DNA of 64,000 nucleotides from Laceyella putida (GCF_042665195.1 NZ_JBHTBW010000062.1:62001-126000); one strand, 5' to 3'. Positions 1 to 8,944 are shown, counted from the first letter of the stretch. Notes: generated by a model from the sequence alone, not told the origin. A program made the numbers and translations.

Positions 1-746
1 ACTTTAAAACCATTTTTGCCGATTTTATGGAACTGCATGGCGATCGTCTTTACGGAGATGACCCTGCGATCGTTGGAGGCATTGCCAAGCTGGATGGCCG
101 GACCGTGACGGTGATCGGGCATGAACGCGGCACGGATACCAAAGATAAAGTGGCCCGCAACTTTGGTTTGCCCCATCCGGAAGGTTATCGCAAAGCGTTG
201 CGCTTGATGCAACAAGCGGATAAGTTTGGTCGGCCCATCATCTGTTTTATCGATACACAAGGGGCCCATCCGGGGGTCGAAGCGGAAGAACGCGGGCAAA
301 GTGAAGCGATTGCCCGTAATTTGCGGGAAATGGCTGGCTTTTCCGTGCCCATCATCTGCATTGTGACGGGTGAAGGGGGAAGCGGTGGCGCTCTGGGGAT
401 TGGCGTGGGAAATCGCCTGTTGATGCTGGAGCATGCTTATTACTCGGTCATTTCCCCGGAAGGTGCGGCGGCGATTCTCTGGCGCGACGCCACGAAAGCG
501 CAAGAAGCGGCGGAAGCGTTAAAGATCACCTCCGCCGATTTGAAGGCGCTCGGTGTGATCGATGAAATTATTCCCGAGCCAAAAGGTGGAGCTCACAGAG
601 ATCCCGTGTTACAATCAAAATATATTAAGCAAGCATTAATTGACCACTTAAATGAATTGTCTGCGATGACGCCAGAAGAACTCGTTGAAGATCGCTATCA
701 AAAGTATGCGAACATAGGTGAGTTTACGTCACTCGTCACCACTTAA
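1..746 (+). CDS. accA: Acetyl-CoA carboxylase carboxyltransferase subunit alpha (5' end missing)
   Basis: Carboxyltransferase alpha subunit, which with AccD moves the carboxyl group from biotin to acetyl-CoA to make malonyl-CoA for fatty acid synthesis. The frame is open from base 3, so the window cuts the gene; about 247 residues are visible of the roughly 320 usual for the family. The visible part begins FADFMELHGDR and carries the crotonase-fold segments typical of AccA, including CFIDTQGAHPG, GEGGSGGALGIG and SVISPEGAAAILWRD. It lies upstream of pfkA and pyk, as in Bacillus, where accD precedes it. A rho-independent terminator follows. Identity is certain; the start lies outside the window. 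Confidence 0.96.
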   Translation, partial: FKTIFADFMELHGDRLYGDDPAIVGGIAKLDGRTVTVIGHERGTDTKDKVARNFGLPHPEGYRKALRLMQQADKFGRPIICFIDTQGAHPGVEAEERGQSEAIARNLREMAGFSVPIICIVTGEGGSGGALGIGVGNRLLMLEHAYYSVISPEGAAAILWRDATKAQEAAEALKITSADLKALGVIDEIIPEPKGGAHRDPVLQSKYIKQALIDHLNELSAMTPEELVEDRYQKYANIGEFTSLVTT

Positions 747-794
747 ACGAGGATCTTTTGGATCGGATGGGTATGATGCCTTGCCCTTTTTGTT

Positions 795-822
795 GAAACC
801 GTACTGAACGGTTTCTCTTTTT
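795..822 (+). terminator. Intrinsic terminator after accA
   Basis: A 7-bp stem (GAAACCG / CGGTTTC) with a 7-base loop is followed by TCTTTTTT. It separates accA from pfkA. Confidence 0.75.
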
Positions 823-887
823 GTCCCGGATGGACGTTTTTTGTCCCTATGGGATGGGATATTTTATATGTTGAGGTGATATAAACG

Positions 888-1847
888 ATGAAACGGATCG
901 CTGTCTTAACGAGTGGTGGGGACGCTCCGGGGATGAATGCGGCTGTGCGGGCGGTTGTGCGCAGCGGCTATTACCATGGATTGGAAGTGTATGGTGTTTA
1001 TCGAGGATATACGGGACTCATCCAGGGGGATATTCACAAATTGGAATTGGGTTCCGTTGGTGATATTATCCATCGTGGAGGGACGGTTCTCTACAGTGCG
1101 CGTTGTGAGGAGTTTAAAACGGAAGAAGGCCGCAAAAAAGCGGTTGAGCAACTGAAGAAAAATAAAATCGACGGTTTGGTGGTTATCGGGGGAGACGGAA
1201 GCTTCCAAGGGGCCAAAAAATTAACGGCTCTTGGCTTCCCAACGATTGGTGTTCCGGGTACAATCGATAATGATATCCCAGGAACCGATTACACCATCGG
1301 ATTTGACACGGCGGTGAACACCGTGATTGAGTGCATCGACAGAATCCGTGACACGGCCACTTCGCATGAACGTACGTATATTGTTGAAGTGATGGGCAGA
1401 GATGCGGGGGATATTGCCCTTTGGGCGGGCTTGGCGGATGGAGCTGAGTCCATTTTGATACCGGAAGCGCCACACCAGATTGAAGAAATTGTGGAACGTT
1501 TGAAGCGCAGTTCCGAACGGGGCAAAAAACATAGTATTATCATTGTGGCTGAAGGTGTAGGCAGTGGTGTGGAAGTTGCCGATAAAATCTCCAAATCGAC
1601 GGGTTGGGAGACGCGCGTGACGGTATTGGGCCACGTGCAGCGCGGCGGTTCCCCAACTGCGTTTGACCGTGTGTTGGCCAGCCGGATGGGCGCCAAAGCG
1701 GTCGATTTGTTGTTGGCTGGCAAACGTGACATGATGGTGGCGATCCGCAACAATGATGTGTTGGGCATCGACTTTGATGAAGCCCTATCCCAAAAACACC
1801 AACCACGCATGGAGCTGTATGATTTGGCGAAGATTTTGTCCATTTAA
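888..1847 (+). CDS. pfkA: ATP-dependent 6-phosphofructokinase
   Basis: Converts fructose 6-phosphate and ATP to fructose 1,6-bisphosphate, the committed step of glycolysis in the cytoplasm. The 319-residue length is typical of the bacterial ATP-PFK group. Visible signatures are the N-terminal nucleotide loop TSGGDAPGMNA, the catalytic TIDNDIPGTD region that holds the general-base Asp, and the family pattern QRGGSPTAFDR near residue 250. The ATG lies about 10 bases after GAGGTGAT. Pyk follows 27 bases downstream with no terminator between them, so the two probably form one glycolytic operon as in Bacillus subtilis. Confidence 0.97.
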   Translation: MKRIAVLTSGGDAPGMNAAVRAVVRSGYYHGLEVYGVYRGYTGLIQGDIHKLELGSVGDIIHRGGTVLYSARCEEFKTEEGRKKAVEQLKKNKIDGLVVIGGDGSFQGAKKLTALGFPTIGVPGTIDNDIPGTDYTIGFDTAVNTVIECIDRIRDTATSHERTYIVEVMGRDAGDIALWAGLADGAESILIPEAPHQIEEIVERLKRSSERGKKHSIIIVAEGVGSGVEVADKISKSTGWETRVTVLGHVQRGGSPTAFDRVLASRMGAKAVDLLLAGKRDMMVAIRNNDVLGIDFDEALSQKHQPRMELYDLAKILSI

Positions 1848-1874
1848 TCAGAAGTAAGAGGAGATGACAAGAGA

Positions 1875-3629
1875 ATGCTCCGCAAAACAAAAATCGTATG
1901 CACGATAGGTCCGGCAAGTGAAGATGTAGCCACATTAAAAGAGTTAATCGCCAATGGCATGAATGTAGCCCGCCTCAACTTTTCGCACGGGTCTTTTGAA
2001 GAGCACGGCAACCGCATCGTCAACATTCGCCAAGCCGCCAAAGAACTCGGGCAAACGGTGGCGATTCTTCTGGATACCAAGGGGCCGGAAATCCGCACGG
2101 GTGAGCTGAAAGAGCCTTCCGTTGAATTGGTTGCAGGTGAACAAATCATCTTGACGACAGAACCCATCGCGGGGGATGCCAGTCGGATTTCCGTTTCTTA
2201 TGCGGGTTTAGCCGACGATGTCCACCCCGGTTCGATTATTTTGATCGATGACGGCTTGATCGGGTTGCGAGTGGAGAATGTGGCAGGCACGGAAATCACT
2301 TGCACGATTATGAATGGGGGTACGTTGAAAAGCCGCAAAGGGATCAACGTTCCTGGAGTGAAGATCAACCTGCCGGGCATAACTGAAAAAGATGCTGCTG
2401 ATATCCGCTTTGGAATTGAGCAAGGGGTTGATTTCATCGCGGCTTCTTTTGTGCGGAAACCGCAAGACGTGTTGGAGATTCGCAAGATTTTAGAAGAGCA
2501 TGGAGCTGATATCCAGATTATCTCCAAGATCGAAAACCAAGAGGGCATTGACAATTTGGATGCCATTTTGGAAGTGAGCGATGGCTTAATGGTGGCTCGT
2601 GGCGACTTGGGTGTAGAAATCCCTGTGGAAGATGTCCCCGTTGTGCAGAAAGAAGCGATCCGCAAATGCAATCAACTGGGCAAACCCGTGATCACGGCAA
2701 CGCAGATGTTAGACTCCATGCAACGAAATCCCCGCCCAACCCGCGCTGAAGCTAGCGATGTGGCCAATGCGATCTTAGACGGCACAGATGCGATCATGTT
2801 GTCAGGTGAAACAGCGGCCGGGAAATATCCGGTGGAAGCGGTTAGCACGATGGCCCGGATCGCTGTGCGGACGGAAGCGACGCTTCGCTATAAAGAACTG
2901 TTTAAGCAGAAAATGAGAGAGATCGAGTATACCATTACCGAATCCCTCAGCCAGGCGGTCGTGCATACCGCGCAAATGTTGAACTGCAGAGCGGTACTGA
3001 CTCCCACGGAATCGGGATTCACGGCACGGATGGTTTCCAAGTATCGCCCACAAGCTCCGATTGTCGCCATTACGCCAAATGAAGATGTGGCCCGTAAATT
3101 ATCGCTGGTCTGGGGGGTATACCCGGTCATGGGGACCCGTGTCAACACGACGGATGAAATGTTTACGGCGACGATCTCGTCGGCATTGGAACAAGGATTT
3201 GTCAACCAAGGGGACTTGGTTGTGATCACAGCAGGTGTGCCGGTAGGAAAGTCGGGCACCACCAACTTGATGAAGGTGCATGTGATTGGTGGCGCCATCG
3301 CGCGTGGACAAGGCATTGGAAAACAAGTGGTTACCGGTCCTGTCATTGTGGGGCATACGGCAGCCGAGATTAATGAGAACATGGTGGATGGAGCCATTAT
3401 CGTGGTCAAAGCGTCGGATAAAGAGATGATTGAATCCTTCAAACGGGCCGCTGCCGTCATCTCGGAAGAGGGCGGACTGACCTCGCACGCGGCGGTGGTT
3501 GGCGTAAGCTTGGGGATTCCGGTTGTTGTGGGAGTTGAAAATGCTTGCGTGCTTCTCGCCAACGAGAAAGAAGTAACGGTGAATGCCGACCGCGGTCTTA
3601 TTTATTCCGGAAAAGCCAATGTCCTATAA
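1875..3629 (+). CDS. pyk: Pyruvate kinase with C-terminal PEP-utilising-like domain
   Basis: Transfers phosphate from phosphoenolpyruvate to ADP, the last step of glycolysis. At 584 residues it is the long Bacillus type: the barrel and lid domains (IVCTIGPAS near the N-terminus, the active-site strand IISKIENQEG, MVARGDLGVEI, SGETAAGKYP) are followed from about residue 475 by an extra domain with EEGGLTSHAAVVG and GIPVVVG, resembling the phosphohistidine domain of PEP-utilising enzymes. In this family the extra domain is generally not required for catalysis. Co-transcribed with pfkA; the ribosome-binding site is AAGAGGAG. A strong terminator follows immediately. Confidence 0.97.
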   Translation: MLRKTKIVCTIGPASEDVATLKELIANGMNVARLNFSHGSFEEHGNRIVNIRQAAKELGQTVAILLDTKGPEIRTGELKEPSVELVAGEQIILTTEPIAGDASRISVSYAGLADDVHPGSIILIDDGLIGLRVENVAGTEITCTIMNGGTLKSRKGINVPGVKINLPGITEKDAADIRFGIEQGVDFIAASFVRKPQDVLEIRKILEEHGADIQIISKIENQEGIDNLDAILEVSDGLMVARGDLGVEIPVEDVPVVQKEAIRKCNQLGKPVITATQMLDSMQRNPRPTRAEASDVANAILDGTDAIMLSGETAAGKYPVEAVSTMARIAVRTEATLRYKELFKQKMREIEYTITESLSQAVVHTAQMLNCRAVLTPTESGFTARMVSKYRPQAPIVAITPNEDVARKLSLVWGVYPVMGTRVNTTDEMFTATISSALEQGFVNQGDLVVITAGVPVGKSGTTNLMKVHVIGGAIARGQGIGKQVVTGPVIVGHTAAEINENMVDGAIIVVKASDKEMIESFKRAAAVISEEGGLTSHAAVVGVSLGIPVVVGVENACVLLANEKEVTVNADRGLIYSGKANVL

Positions 3630-3672
3630 AAAAGCAAAGCGCTGGAAGAGCCCAGCGCTTTGCTTTTTCTTT
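3630..3672. terminator. Bidirectional terminator between pyk and a convergent small ORF
   Basis: A 15-bp stem (3631-3645 with 3652-3666) has T-rich sequence on the right and an A-run on the left, so it can end transcription from both sides. The leftward T-run supports a real minus-strand gene at 3691-3765. Confidence 0.85.
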
Positions 3673-3690
3673 ATGAATGTTTATTAAAAG

Positions 3691-3765
3691 TTAAAGCAAT
3701 CCTAAACGAGGATAAATCCACCAACGCAATTTTCTGCGTATCTTACGCCTTTTTCTTAGACTCAT
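3691..3765 (-). CDS. Arg/Trp-rich 24-residue small protein
   Basis: I do not recognise this family. The open frame encodes 24 residues beginning MSLRKRRKIRRKLRWW and ending IYPRLGLL. It is strongly basic in its first half, with two Trp and a hydrophobic tail. A good Shine-Dalgarno AAGGGGG (3775-3781) sits 9 bases before the ATG, and the frame is followed by a terminator hairpin that has a T-run in its own direction. Together these make chance unlikely. Charge and size would suit a nucleic-acid-binding or membrane-surface peptide, possibly spore-related since YtvI is nearby, but that is a guess. Confidence 0.5.
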   Translation of the reverse strand: MSLRKRRKIRRKLRWWIYPRLGLL

Positions 3766-3840
3766 AACTCGGATCCCCCTTTCCTTGTAGATATTTATCC
3801 ATTAAATAGTTATTCTCATTATGTGAGGTTCACCTGAGTA

Positions 3841-3869
3841 TTATGTGTGAACAAAGCTATTGCTATTAT
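3841..3869 (+). promoter_or_regulatory. Candidate promoter for the thioesterase-fxsA pair
   Basis: TTATGT (3841-3846), a 17-base spacer and TATTAT (3864-3869) lie about 70 bases upstream of the thioesterase start. The -35 is weak. The rest of the 311-base gap 3630-3940 holds only the terminator and the small minus-strand ORF. Confidence 0.35.
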
Positions 3870-3940
3870 AAAGAACAAATGGTTTATTCAACAATAAGCC
3901 AAAAGTCATAGATTCATTTGAAAATGGAGGAAATAAGCAA

Positions 3941-4381
3941 ATGACGAACAATCCAAATGTAAGTGAGACCAAAATCCGAGTCCGCTATCAAGAAACAGAT
4001 CAGATGGGGGTGGTTTATCATGCCAATTATTTAACTTGGTTTGAAGTGGGAAGAACGGAATGGATTCGTTCTTTTGGAATTACATATCAACAATTGGAAG
4101 AAAAAGGTTTGCTGCTCCCTGTTGTGGACATACACTGTAAGTATATGCACCCGGCGAAATATGATGACGAAGTGATTGTCCGCACATCCATTGACGACTT
4201 CTCAGGCGGGAAAATCGTGTTTCGGTATGAAGTGGTTCATCCTGAAAAGGAAATTGTGCTCAGTGAGGGTAGCTCCGTTCATTTGTGGGTAAATAAAGAG
4301 ATGAAAAGAGTGAACTTGAAGCGTGTGTACCCTGAGTTTTATGAACTTCTTCATCAGATCTTCTCTGTGGAAAGAGGCTGA
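3941..4381 (+). CDS. YbgC/FadM-type acyl-CoA thioesterase
   Basis: Hot-dog-fold thioesterase of the 4-hydroxybenzoyl-CoA/YbgC family, expected to hydrolyse acyl-CoA thioesters in the cytoplasm; the substrate cannot be read from sequence. The 146 residues carry the family signature RVRYQETDQMGVVYHANY near residues 11-28, whose Asp is the usual catalytic residue, followed by the helix with FEVGRTEWIR. The start is supported by GGAGG 8 bases upstream. fxsA begins 5 bases after its stop, so they form one transcription unit. Confidence 0.88.
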   Translation: MTNNPNVSETKIRVRYQETDQMGVVYHANYLTWFEVGRTEWIRSFGITYQQLEEKGLLLPVVDIHCKYMHPAKYDDEVIVRTSIDDFSGGKIVFRYEVVHPEKEIVLSEGSSVHLWVNKEMKRVNLKRVYPEFYELLHQIFSVERG

Positions 4382-4386
4382 GTGCA

Positions 4387-4779
4387 GTGTTCTGGTTGAT
4401 TGTTGGATTGATTATCATTGTCCCTGTCATTGAACTGTGGGGACTGATCACGGTGGGGCAGTGGATCGGGGCTTGGCCAACTGTACTCTTGGTGATTGCC
4501 ACGGGGGTGCTGGGCAGTTATTTGGCGAGACGCGAAGGTTGGCAGACTTATCGGTTGGCGCAATTGCAGTTGCAAAGAGGGGAATTGCCAGGTGAAGCGT
4601 TATTGGATGGAGCTTGCATTCTGGCGGGAGCCGTCTTTTTGATCACGCCTGGCTTCTTTACGGATGTGGTCGGGTTTTTCCTCGTTTTTCCTTATACCCG
4701 CTCCATCGTCAAGATCTTTTTGAAAAAATGGATTCAGCAGAAGTTAGCCCGTGGCGATTGGCGAATCCGACGTTGGTAA
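4387..4779 (+). CDS. fxsA: FxsA family membrane protein
   Basis: Cytoplasmic membrane protein of the FxsA/YtwI family (130 residues). The family was named for an Escherichia coli protein that relieves phage T7 exclusion by the F plasmid; its normal role is unknown. Two N-terminal hydrophobic helices (about residues 1-20 and 27-45, ending in SYLARREGWQTYR) and a third hydrophobic pair around GAVFLITPGFFTDVVGFFLVFP, followed by a basic tail, match the family. The start is GTG behind AGAGG. It sits between pyk and ytvI, as ytwI does in B. subtilis. Confidence 0.9.
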   Translation: MFWLIVGLIIIVPVIELWGLITVGQWIGAWPTVLLVIATGVLGSYLARREGWQTYRLAQLQLQRGELPGEALLDGACILAGAVFLITPGFFTDVVGFFLVFPYTRSIVKIFLKKWIQQKLARGDWRIRRW

Positions 4780-4792
4780 TGGGTGGCATGGC

Positions 4793-4832
4793 AAACATAC
4801 GGCCTGTCTTTCAGGACAGGCCGTATGTTTTA
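4793..4832. terminator. Bidirectional terminator between fxsA and ytvI
   Basis: A perfect 16-bp stem (4793-4808 with 4815-4830), AAACATACGGCCTGTC and its complement with a 6-base loop, separates two convergent genes. Confidence 0.85.
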
Positions 4833-4842
4833 GGATGGAAGA

Positions 4843-5988
4843 TTAAGGATGCGTTGGCGTTTTCGTTTTTGGCGCTCCCATGATATATCTCCAAATATCC
4901 CGGAACACGTTTGTGCGATGGAGGGCGAGTCCCACCACGACCGTCACGGGTCCGACGATCAGTCCGAAGATCCCGATCAGCTTCAGGCCGACAAATAGGG
5001 CGATCAAGGTAAGTAGCGGGTCAATGCCCACATTGCTTGCAACTAGCTTGGGTTCCAGAAACTGGCGGATGATGATGATGACCGCATAGACAATACTTAA
5101 GCCTGTGGCAAGGTGGATGTTTCCAACCAGAAAGAGATAGATGATCCAAGGGACGAGAATGGCACCCACGCCCAAATAAGGGAGAAGGTCCACCAATCCG
5201 ATGATGAATGCCATCGTAAAGGCATACGGCACTTGCAGGATGGCCAAGCCGGCAAACATGATGACGGCGGTGATGGAGATTAAGGTGAGTTGGGCCCTGA
5301 AAAAGCCAAATAACGCTTTTTTTAGATCAGTCGTGATCAGCCCGGCCGTTTTTTGCAGATGGTCTGGAATCCAAGCCAGCAAATTGCGGCTTAACCTTGG
5401 CCAATCGAGTGAGATGAAGAAGGCGGCCAAGGTGATAAAGACCAATACAGTGATGAAATAAGGCAAGTCGCCGAGGAATGTTCCAATGGCCGAAACGATT
5501 TCGGTGATGGACTCGGTTCCTTTGTTCGCGATAATGCCAATATTGTCTTGGATGCTTTGGGAGATGCGTTGCTGGTGCTCCGGGTTTTTTTCCAAATAGG
5601 TTTGCACTGTGTCGATCAACCGGCGGATGTCGGTGTTTTCTTTTGTGAATGAATCAACAAACAAAGTGCCCACCTTATTCAAGAACGTGGGAAGGAAATC
5701 GGCGAGATGGGTCAGTTCCACTACCACTTCAGCAATGATGAAAATCAGCAAGGTTAGGAGCAAGCTAAGTAATAAGAATAATATGAGAGTGACGCCGGCC
5801 CAGCGTGGAATGCGCAACCGTCGCTCAAGCCATTTCACCATGGGTTCGATCATCAGGGCAATCAGCCAACCTAACACAAACGGATAGAGGAGGGGAAACG
5901 AAAATGATAAGATAAAATAGGCAGCCACAATCGAGGCGACGACAATCAGTGCGCGCGTGATGGGCCCCAACCAGGCAGGGGACAGCAT
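4843..5988 (-). CDS. ytvI: Sporulation integral membrane protein YtvI (AI-2E transporter family)
   Basis: Polytopic membrane protein of 381 residues in the PF01594 (AI-2E exporter-like) family. It shows paired N-terminal helices, a soluble stretch around residues 80-150, and the conserved C-terminal pattern of helices through PYLGVGAILVPWIIYLF and GIDPLLTLIALFVGLKLIGIFGLIVGP. The family position beside fxsA and citZ matches B. subtilis ytvI, associated with sporulation. It is transcribed against its neighbours. AGGAGG lies 9 bases before the ATG, and a TATAAT-like -10 reads leftward at 6033-6038. The transported substrate is unknown. Confidence 0.9.
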   Translation of the reverse strand: MLSPAWLGPITRALIVVASIVAAYFILSFSFPLLYPFVLGWLIALMIEPMVKWLERRLRIPRWAGVTLILFLLLSLLLTLLIFIIAEVVVELTHLADFLPTFLNKVGTLFVDSFTKENTDIRRLIDTVQTYLEKNPEHQQRISQSIQDNIGIIANKGTESITEIVSAIGTFLGDLPYFITVLVFITLAAFFISLDWPRLSRNLLAWIPDHLQKTAGLITTDLKKALFGFFRAQLTLISITAVIMFAGLAILQVPYAFTMAFIIGLVDLLPYLGVGAILVPWIIYLFLVGNIHLATGLSIVYAVIIIIRQFLEPKLVASNVGIDPLLTLIALFVGLKLIGIFGLIVGPVTVVVGLALHRTNVFRDIWRYIMGAPKTKTPTHP

Positions 5989-6424
5989 GGAAATAACCTC
6001 CTATCCACAAAATCCGCTTTAGCTTCTCAATAATTATACCATTTTTTAGAGAAACCAAAAGATGGGTTTGTTCCGTTCAGAAAGGTGTCGTTTTGCCCGA
6101 AATAAATAAAAACACATTATGTGCGAATTTGTTCAATTTGTGTTAAAATAAAAAACGATAAGAAGAATGGGCACTTACCACACTTCATAATTTAATTATG
6201 ACTATGTTTAATCTTGCACTAAAACGTGAATATATTTATAGTCACTTGAAGTTCGTGGGAGGAAATTTGTGTAAATGCGAACAAGCGTTATCGCTTGAAT
6301 CAAGTCACCTTTTTTGCTCTTTACAGAATGATGCTTCATTCACTTCTGGGGTTTTTATGAAACTTTTAAATGTTTTCTAAAGAAGTGCCCTTCATATAGA
6401 AATTTAGAAGAGGAGCGATAGTGT
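5989..6424. other. Divergent ytvI/citZ control region
   Basis: This 436-base AT-rich gap between divergent ytvI and citZ has no convincing gene. It holds a candidate cre site (6270-6283), an adjacent perfect CAAGCG/CGCTTG inverted repeat (6281-6296), and a TATAAT on the minus strand. A 60-codon open frame at 6198-6380 has no ribosome-binding site and unusual composition, so it was not called. Confidence 0.6.
6270..6283 (+). promoter_or_regulatory. Candidate CcpA cre site upstream of citZ
   Basis: TGTAAATGCGAACA matches the cre consensus TGWAANCGNTNWCA with mismatches at two positions. CcpA control of citZ is known in B. subtilis, so placement is sensible, but the match alone is weak. Confidence 0.35.
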
Positions 6425-7540
6425 ATGACGGTTGCAAAAGGCTTAGAAGGTGTTGTTGCTTGTACTTCCGCGATCAGTTCCATTGTGGATGGTGTTCTCA
6501 CTTATCGGGGTTATAATATTGATGATTTGGCGGATCACGCTTCGTTTGAAGAAGTGGCTTATCTGTTGTGGTATGGCCATTTGCCAAACCAAACGGAATT
6601 GGAAGGCCTGAAAAGCGAACTGGATAGAAACGCATCGATTCCAGATGAATTGCATCAATTGTTGAAAATCAATGCGAACCGTATTCATCCAATGTCCATT
6701 CTAAGAACGGCGGTATCTGCTTTGGCATTATATGATGAAGAAGCTGAAAACAACAGCCAAGAGGCAAATCAACGTAAAGCTATTAAATTAACAGCAAAAA
6801 TTCCCACAATTGTAACCGCTTTTTCGCGCATCAGACAGGGGCTGGAGCCAGTGGCACCGAAAGCGGGCCTCGGTTTCGCGGCCAATTTCCTCTACATGTT
6901 AAAAGGGGAAGAACCTACCGATGTGGCGGCAAAGGCGTTTGACAAAGCCCTTGTTCTGCATGCGGACCACGAACTGAATGCATCCACATTTGCCGCCCGC
7001 GTGACGACGGGTACCCTGGCGGACATTTATTCGGCGATCACAACCGCCATCGGGACATTAAAAGGGCCGTTGCATGGCGGAGCCAATGAACAAGTGATGG
7101 CGACGTTGGAATCAATCGGGACCATGGATAAGATCGAACCGATCATTCAAAGCAAATTGGACAATAAAGAAAAAATCATGGGCTTTGGTCACCGTGTATA
7201 TAAAGATGGCGATCCACGAGCCAAACACCTGCGTGAAATGTCCCGTCAATTGGCTGAACAAACGGGGAATAAACTATGGTATGAAATGTCGGTTGAGATT
7301 GAAAAATTGGTTGTGGATAAGAAAGGCATCAAACCGAATGTCGATTTCTATTCCGCCTCCGTCTACACTTACCTGGGTATTCCACGAGACCTGTTTACCC
7401 CCATTTTCGCGATGAGCCGGATTACGGGCTGGACCGCGCATGTGTTGGAGCAATATGCCAACAACCGTCTCATCCGCCCACGTGCGGAGTATACAGGGGC
7501 AACGCATCAAGCATATGTTCCAATCGACCAAAGAAAGTGA
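6425..7540 (+). CDS. citZ: Citrate synthase
   Basis: Condenses oxaloacetate with acetyl-CoA to citrate, the entry step of the TCA cycle. The 371 residues match the short Gram-positive type. Active-site segments are visible: the substrate His in GPLHGGANEQVM, the second His in GFGHRVYKDGDPRA, and the catalytic Asp in KPNVDFYSASVYTYLGIP. GAGGAG precedes the ATG by 7-8 bases. It is first in the citZ-icd-mdh cluster; a hairpin without a T-run lies between it and icd, which could allow partial read-through. Confidence 0.97.
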   Translation: MTVAKGLEGVVACTSAISSIVDGVLTYRGYNIDDLADHASFEEVAYLLWYGHLPNQTELEGLKSELDRNASIPDELHQLLKINANRIHPMSILRTAVSALALYDEEAENNSQEANQRKAIKLTAKIPTIVTAFSRIRQGLEPVAPKAGLGFAANFLYMLKGEEPTDVAAKAFDKALVLHADHELNASTFAARVTTGTLADIYSAITTAIGTLKGPLHGGANEQVMATLESIGTMDKIEPIIQSKLDNKEKIMGFGHRVYKDGDPRAKHLREMSRQLAEQTGNKLWYEMSVEIEKLVVDKKGIKPNVDFYSASVYTYLGIPRDLFTPIFAMSRITGWTAHVLEQYANNRLIRPRAEYTGATHQAYVPIDQRK

Positions 7541-7554
7541 AATCGTATACAATA

Positions 7555-7589
7555 GAGCAAGGGACGAACTTGTACCCGATCCCTTGCTC
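7555..7589 (+). other. Hairpin between citZ and icd
   Basis: GAGCAAGGG (7555-7563) pairs with CCCTTGCTC (7581-7589), plus one further A-T pair inside. There is no U-tract, so an mRNA-processing or stability element is as likely as a weak terminator. Confidence 0.5.
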
Positions 7590-7627
7590 CATCGAGGCAT
7601 TTGATTAATATAAAGGGGTGTTATTCC

Positions 7628-8926
7628 ATGGCGCAATTCAAAAACCTTGTACCTCCCACCCATGGTGAGAAAATCACGGTGGCGGACGGTGTGCTCAATG
7701 TACCAGATCGCCCAATCATTCCGTTTATCGAAGGGGATGGCATCGGTCCTGATATTTGGCGTGCCGCTAAACGGGTGCTCGATTCCGCAGTAGAAAAAGC
7801 ATATAATGGAAAGAAAGAGATCGCCTGGTTTGAAGTGTTTGCCGGAGAGAAAGCGTACAACCAATTTGGCGAATGGTTGCCGGAGGATACGCTTGAGGCG
7901 GTGCGTGAGTATCTTGTGGCGATTAAGGGGCCGCTCACCACCCCTGTTGGCGGCGGAATCCGCTCGTTAAACGTGGCATTGCGCCAAGAATTGGACTTGT
8001 ATGTCTGCTTGCGCCCAGTCCGTTACTTTGAGGGAGTTCCTTCTCCAGTGAAACGGCCACAAGATGTGGATATGGTCATCTTCCGTGAAAATTCCGAAGA
8101 TATCTATGCTGGCATCGAGTGGGAAGCGGGCACAGAAGAAGTAAAAAAAGTGGTTCGTTTCTTGCAAGAAGAAATGGGTGTGAAAAAAATTCGTTTTCCT
8201 GAAACTTCCGGTATCGGCATCAAGCCCGTTTCGAGCGAAGGGACAGAGCGTCTCGTAAAAGCGGCGATTGAGTATGCGATTCGCCACAAGCGCAGCAGTG
8301 TGACCTTGGTACATAAAGGAAACATCATGAAGTTTACGGAAGGCGCGTTTAAAAATTGGGGTTATGAAGTGGCTGAACGCGATTATAAAGACCAAGTATT
8401 CACCTGGGCTGAATATGATCGGATTAAAGCGGAACGGGGAACGGAAGCCGCCAATGAAGCGCAAGCGGCTGCGGAAGCGGCAGGCAAAATCATCGTCAAA
8501 GATGTGATCGCGGATGCATTCTTGCAACAAATCCTGACCCGTCCGGCTGAATATGATGTGATCGCCACCTTAAACCTCAACGGTGACTATGTGTCTGATG
8601 CGCTTGCGGCACAAGTGGGCGGCATCGGAATTGCACCAGGGGCCAATATCAACTATGTATCAGGACATGCGATCTTTGAAGCGACCCATGGAACCGCCCC
8701 CAAATATGCAGGCTTAGACAAAGTGAATCCAGGTTCTGTGATCCTCTCCGGCGTGCTCATGCTGGAACATCTTGGCTGGCAAGAAGCGGCTGACTTGATT
8801 TATCAAGCGATGAGCAAAACGATTACGGACAAAACGGTCACCTATGATTTCGCTCGCTTGATGGAGGGAGCAACCGAGGTGAAATGCTCCGAGTTTGCTG
8901 ATCATTTAATCAAGAATATGGGATAA
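7628..8926 (+). CDS. icd: NADP-dependent isocitrate dehydrogenase
   Basis: Oxidatively decarboxylates isocitrate to 2-oxoglutarate with NADP+. The start is set at ATG 7628 rather than an in-frame ATG 27 bases earlier, because AAGGGGTG (7611-7619) is correctly spaced only for the later codon. This gives 432 residues beginning MAQFKNL. The phosphorylatable loop region SRLNVALRQELDLYVCLRPVR is seen here as RSLNVALRQELDL; other signatures are ENSEDIYAGIEW, VHKGNIMKFTEGAF, and NLNGDYVSDALAAQVGGIGIAPGAN split across the metal-binding region. It lies 18 bases before mdh. Confidence 0.96.
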   Translation: MAQFKNLVPPTHGEKITVADGVLNVPDRPIIPFIEGDGIGPDIWRAAKRVLDSAVEKAYNGKKEIAWFEVFAGEKAYNQFGEWLPEDTLEAVREYLVAIKGPLTTPVGGGIRSLNVALRQELDLYVCLRPVRYFEGVPSPVKRPQDVDMVIFRENSEDIYAGIEWEAGTEEVKKVVRFLQEEMGVKKIRFPETSGIGIKPVSSEGTERLVKAAIEYAIRHKRSSVTLVHKGNIMKFTEGAFKNWGYEVAERDYKDQVFTWAEYDRIKAERGTEAANEAQAAAEAAGKIIVKDVIADAFLQQILTRPAEYDVIATLNLNGDYVSDALAAQVGGIGIAPGANINYVSGHAIFEATHGTAPKYAGLDKVNPGSVILSGVLMLEHLGWQEAADLIYQAMSKTITDKTVTYDFARLMEGATEVKCSEFADHLIKNMG

Positions 8927-8944
8927 AAACAGGAGGCTGTCGTT

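Noticed and set aside
5997..6010. DnaA-box-like CTATCCACA before ytvI
   Set aside because: Single copy with one mismatch, no AT-rich unwinding element or box cluster, so no origin.
6198..6380. 60-codon open frame between ytvI and citZ
   Set aside because: No ribosome-binding site, Cys-rich random-looking sequence, and it lies across likely control sites.
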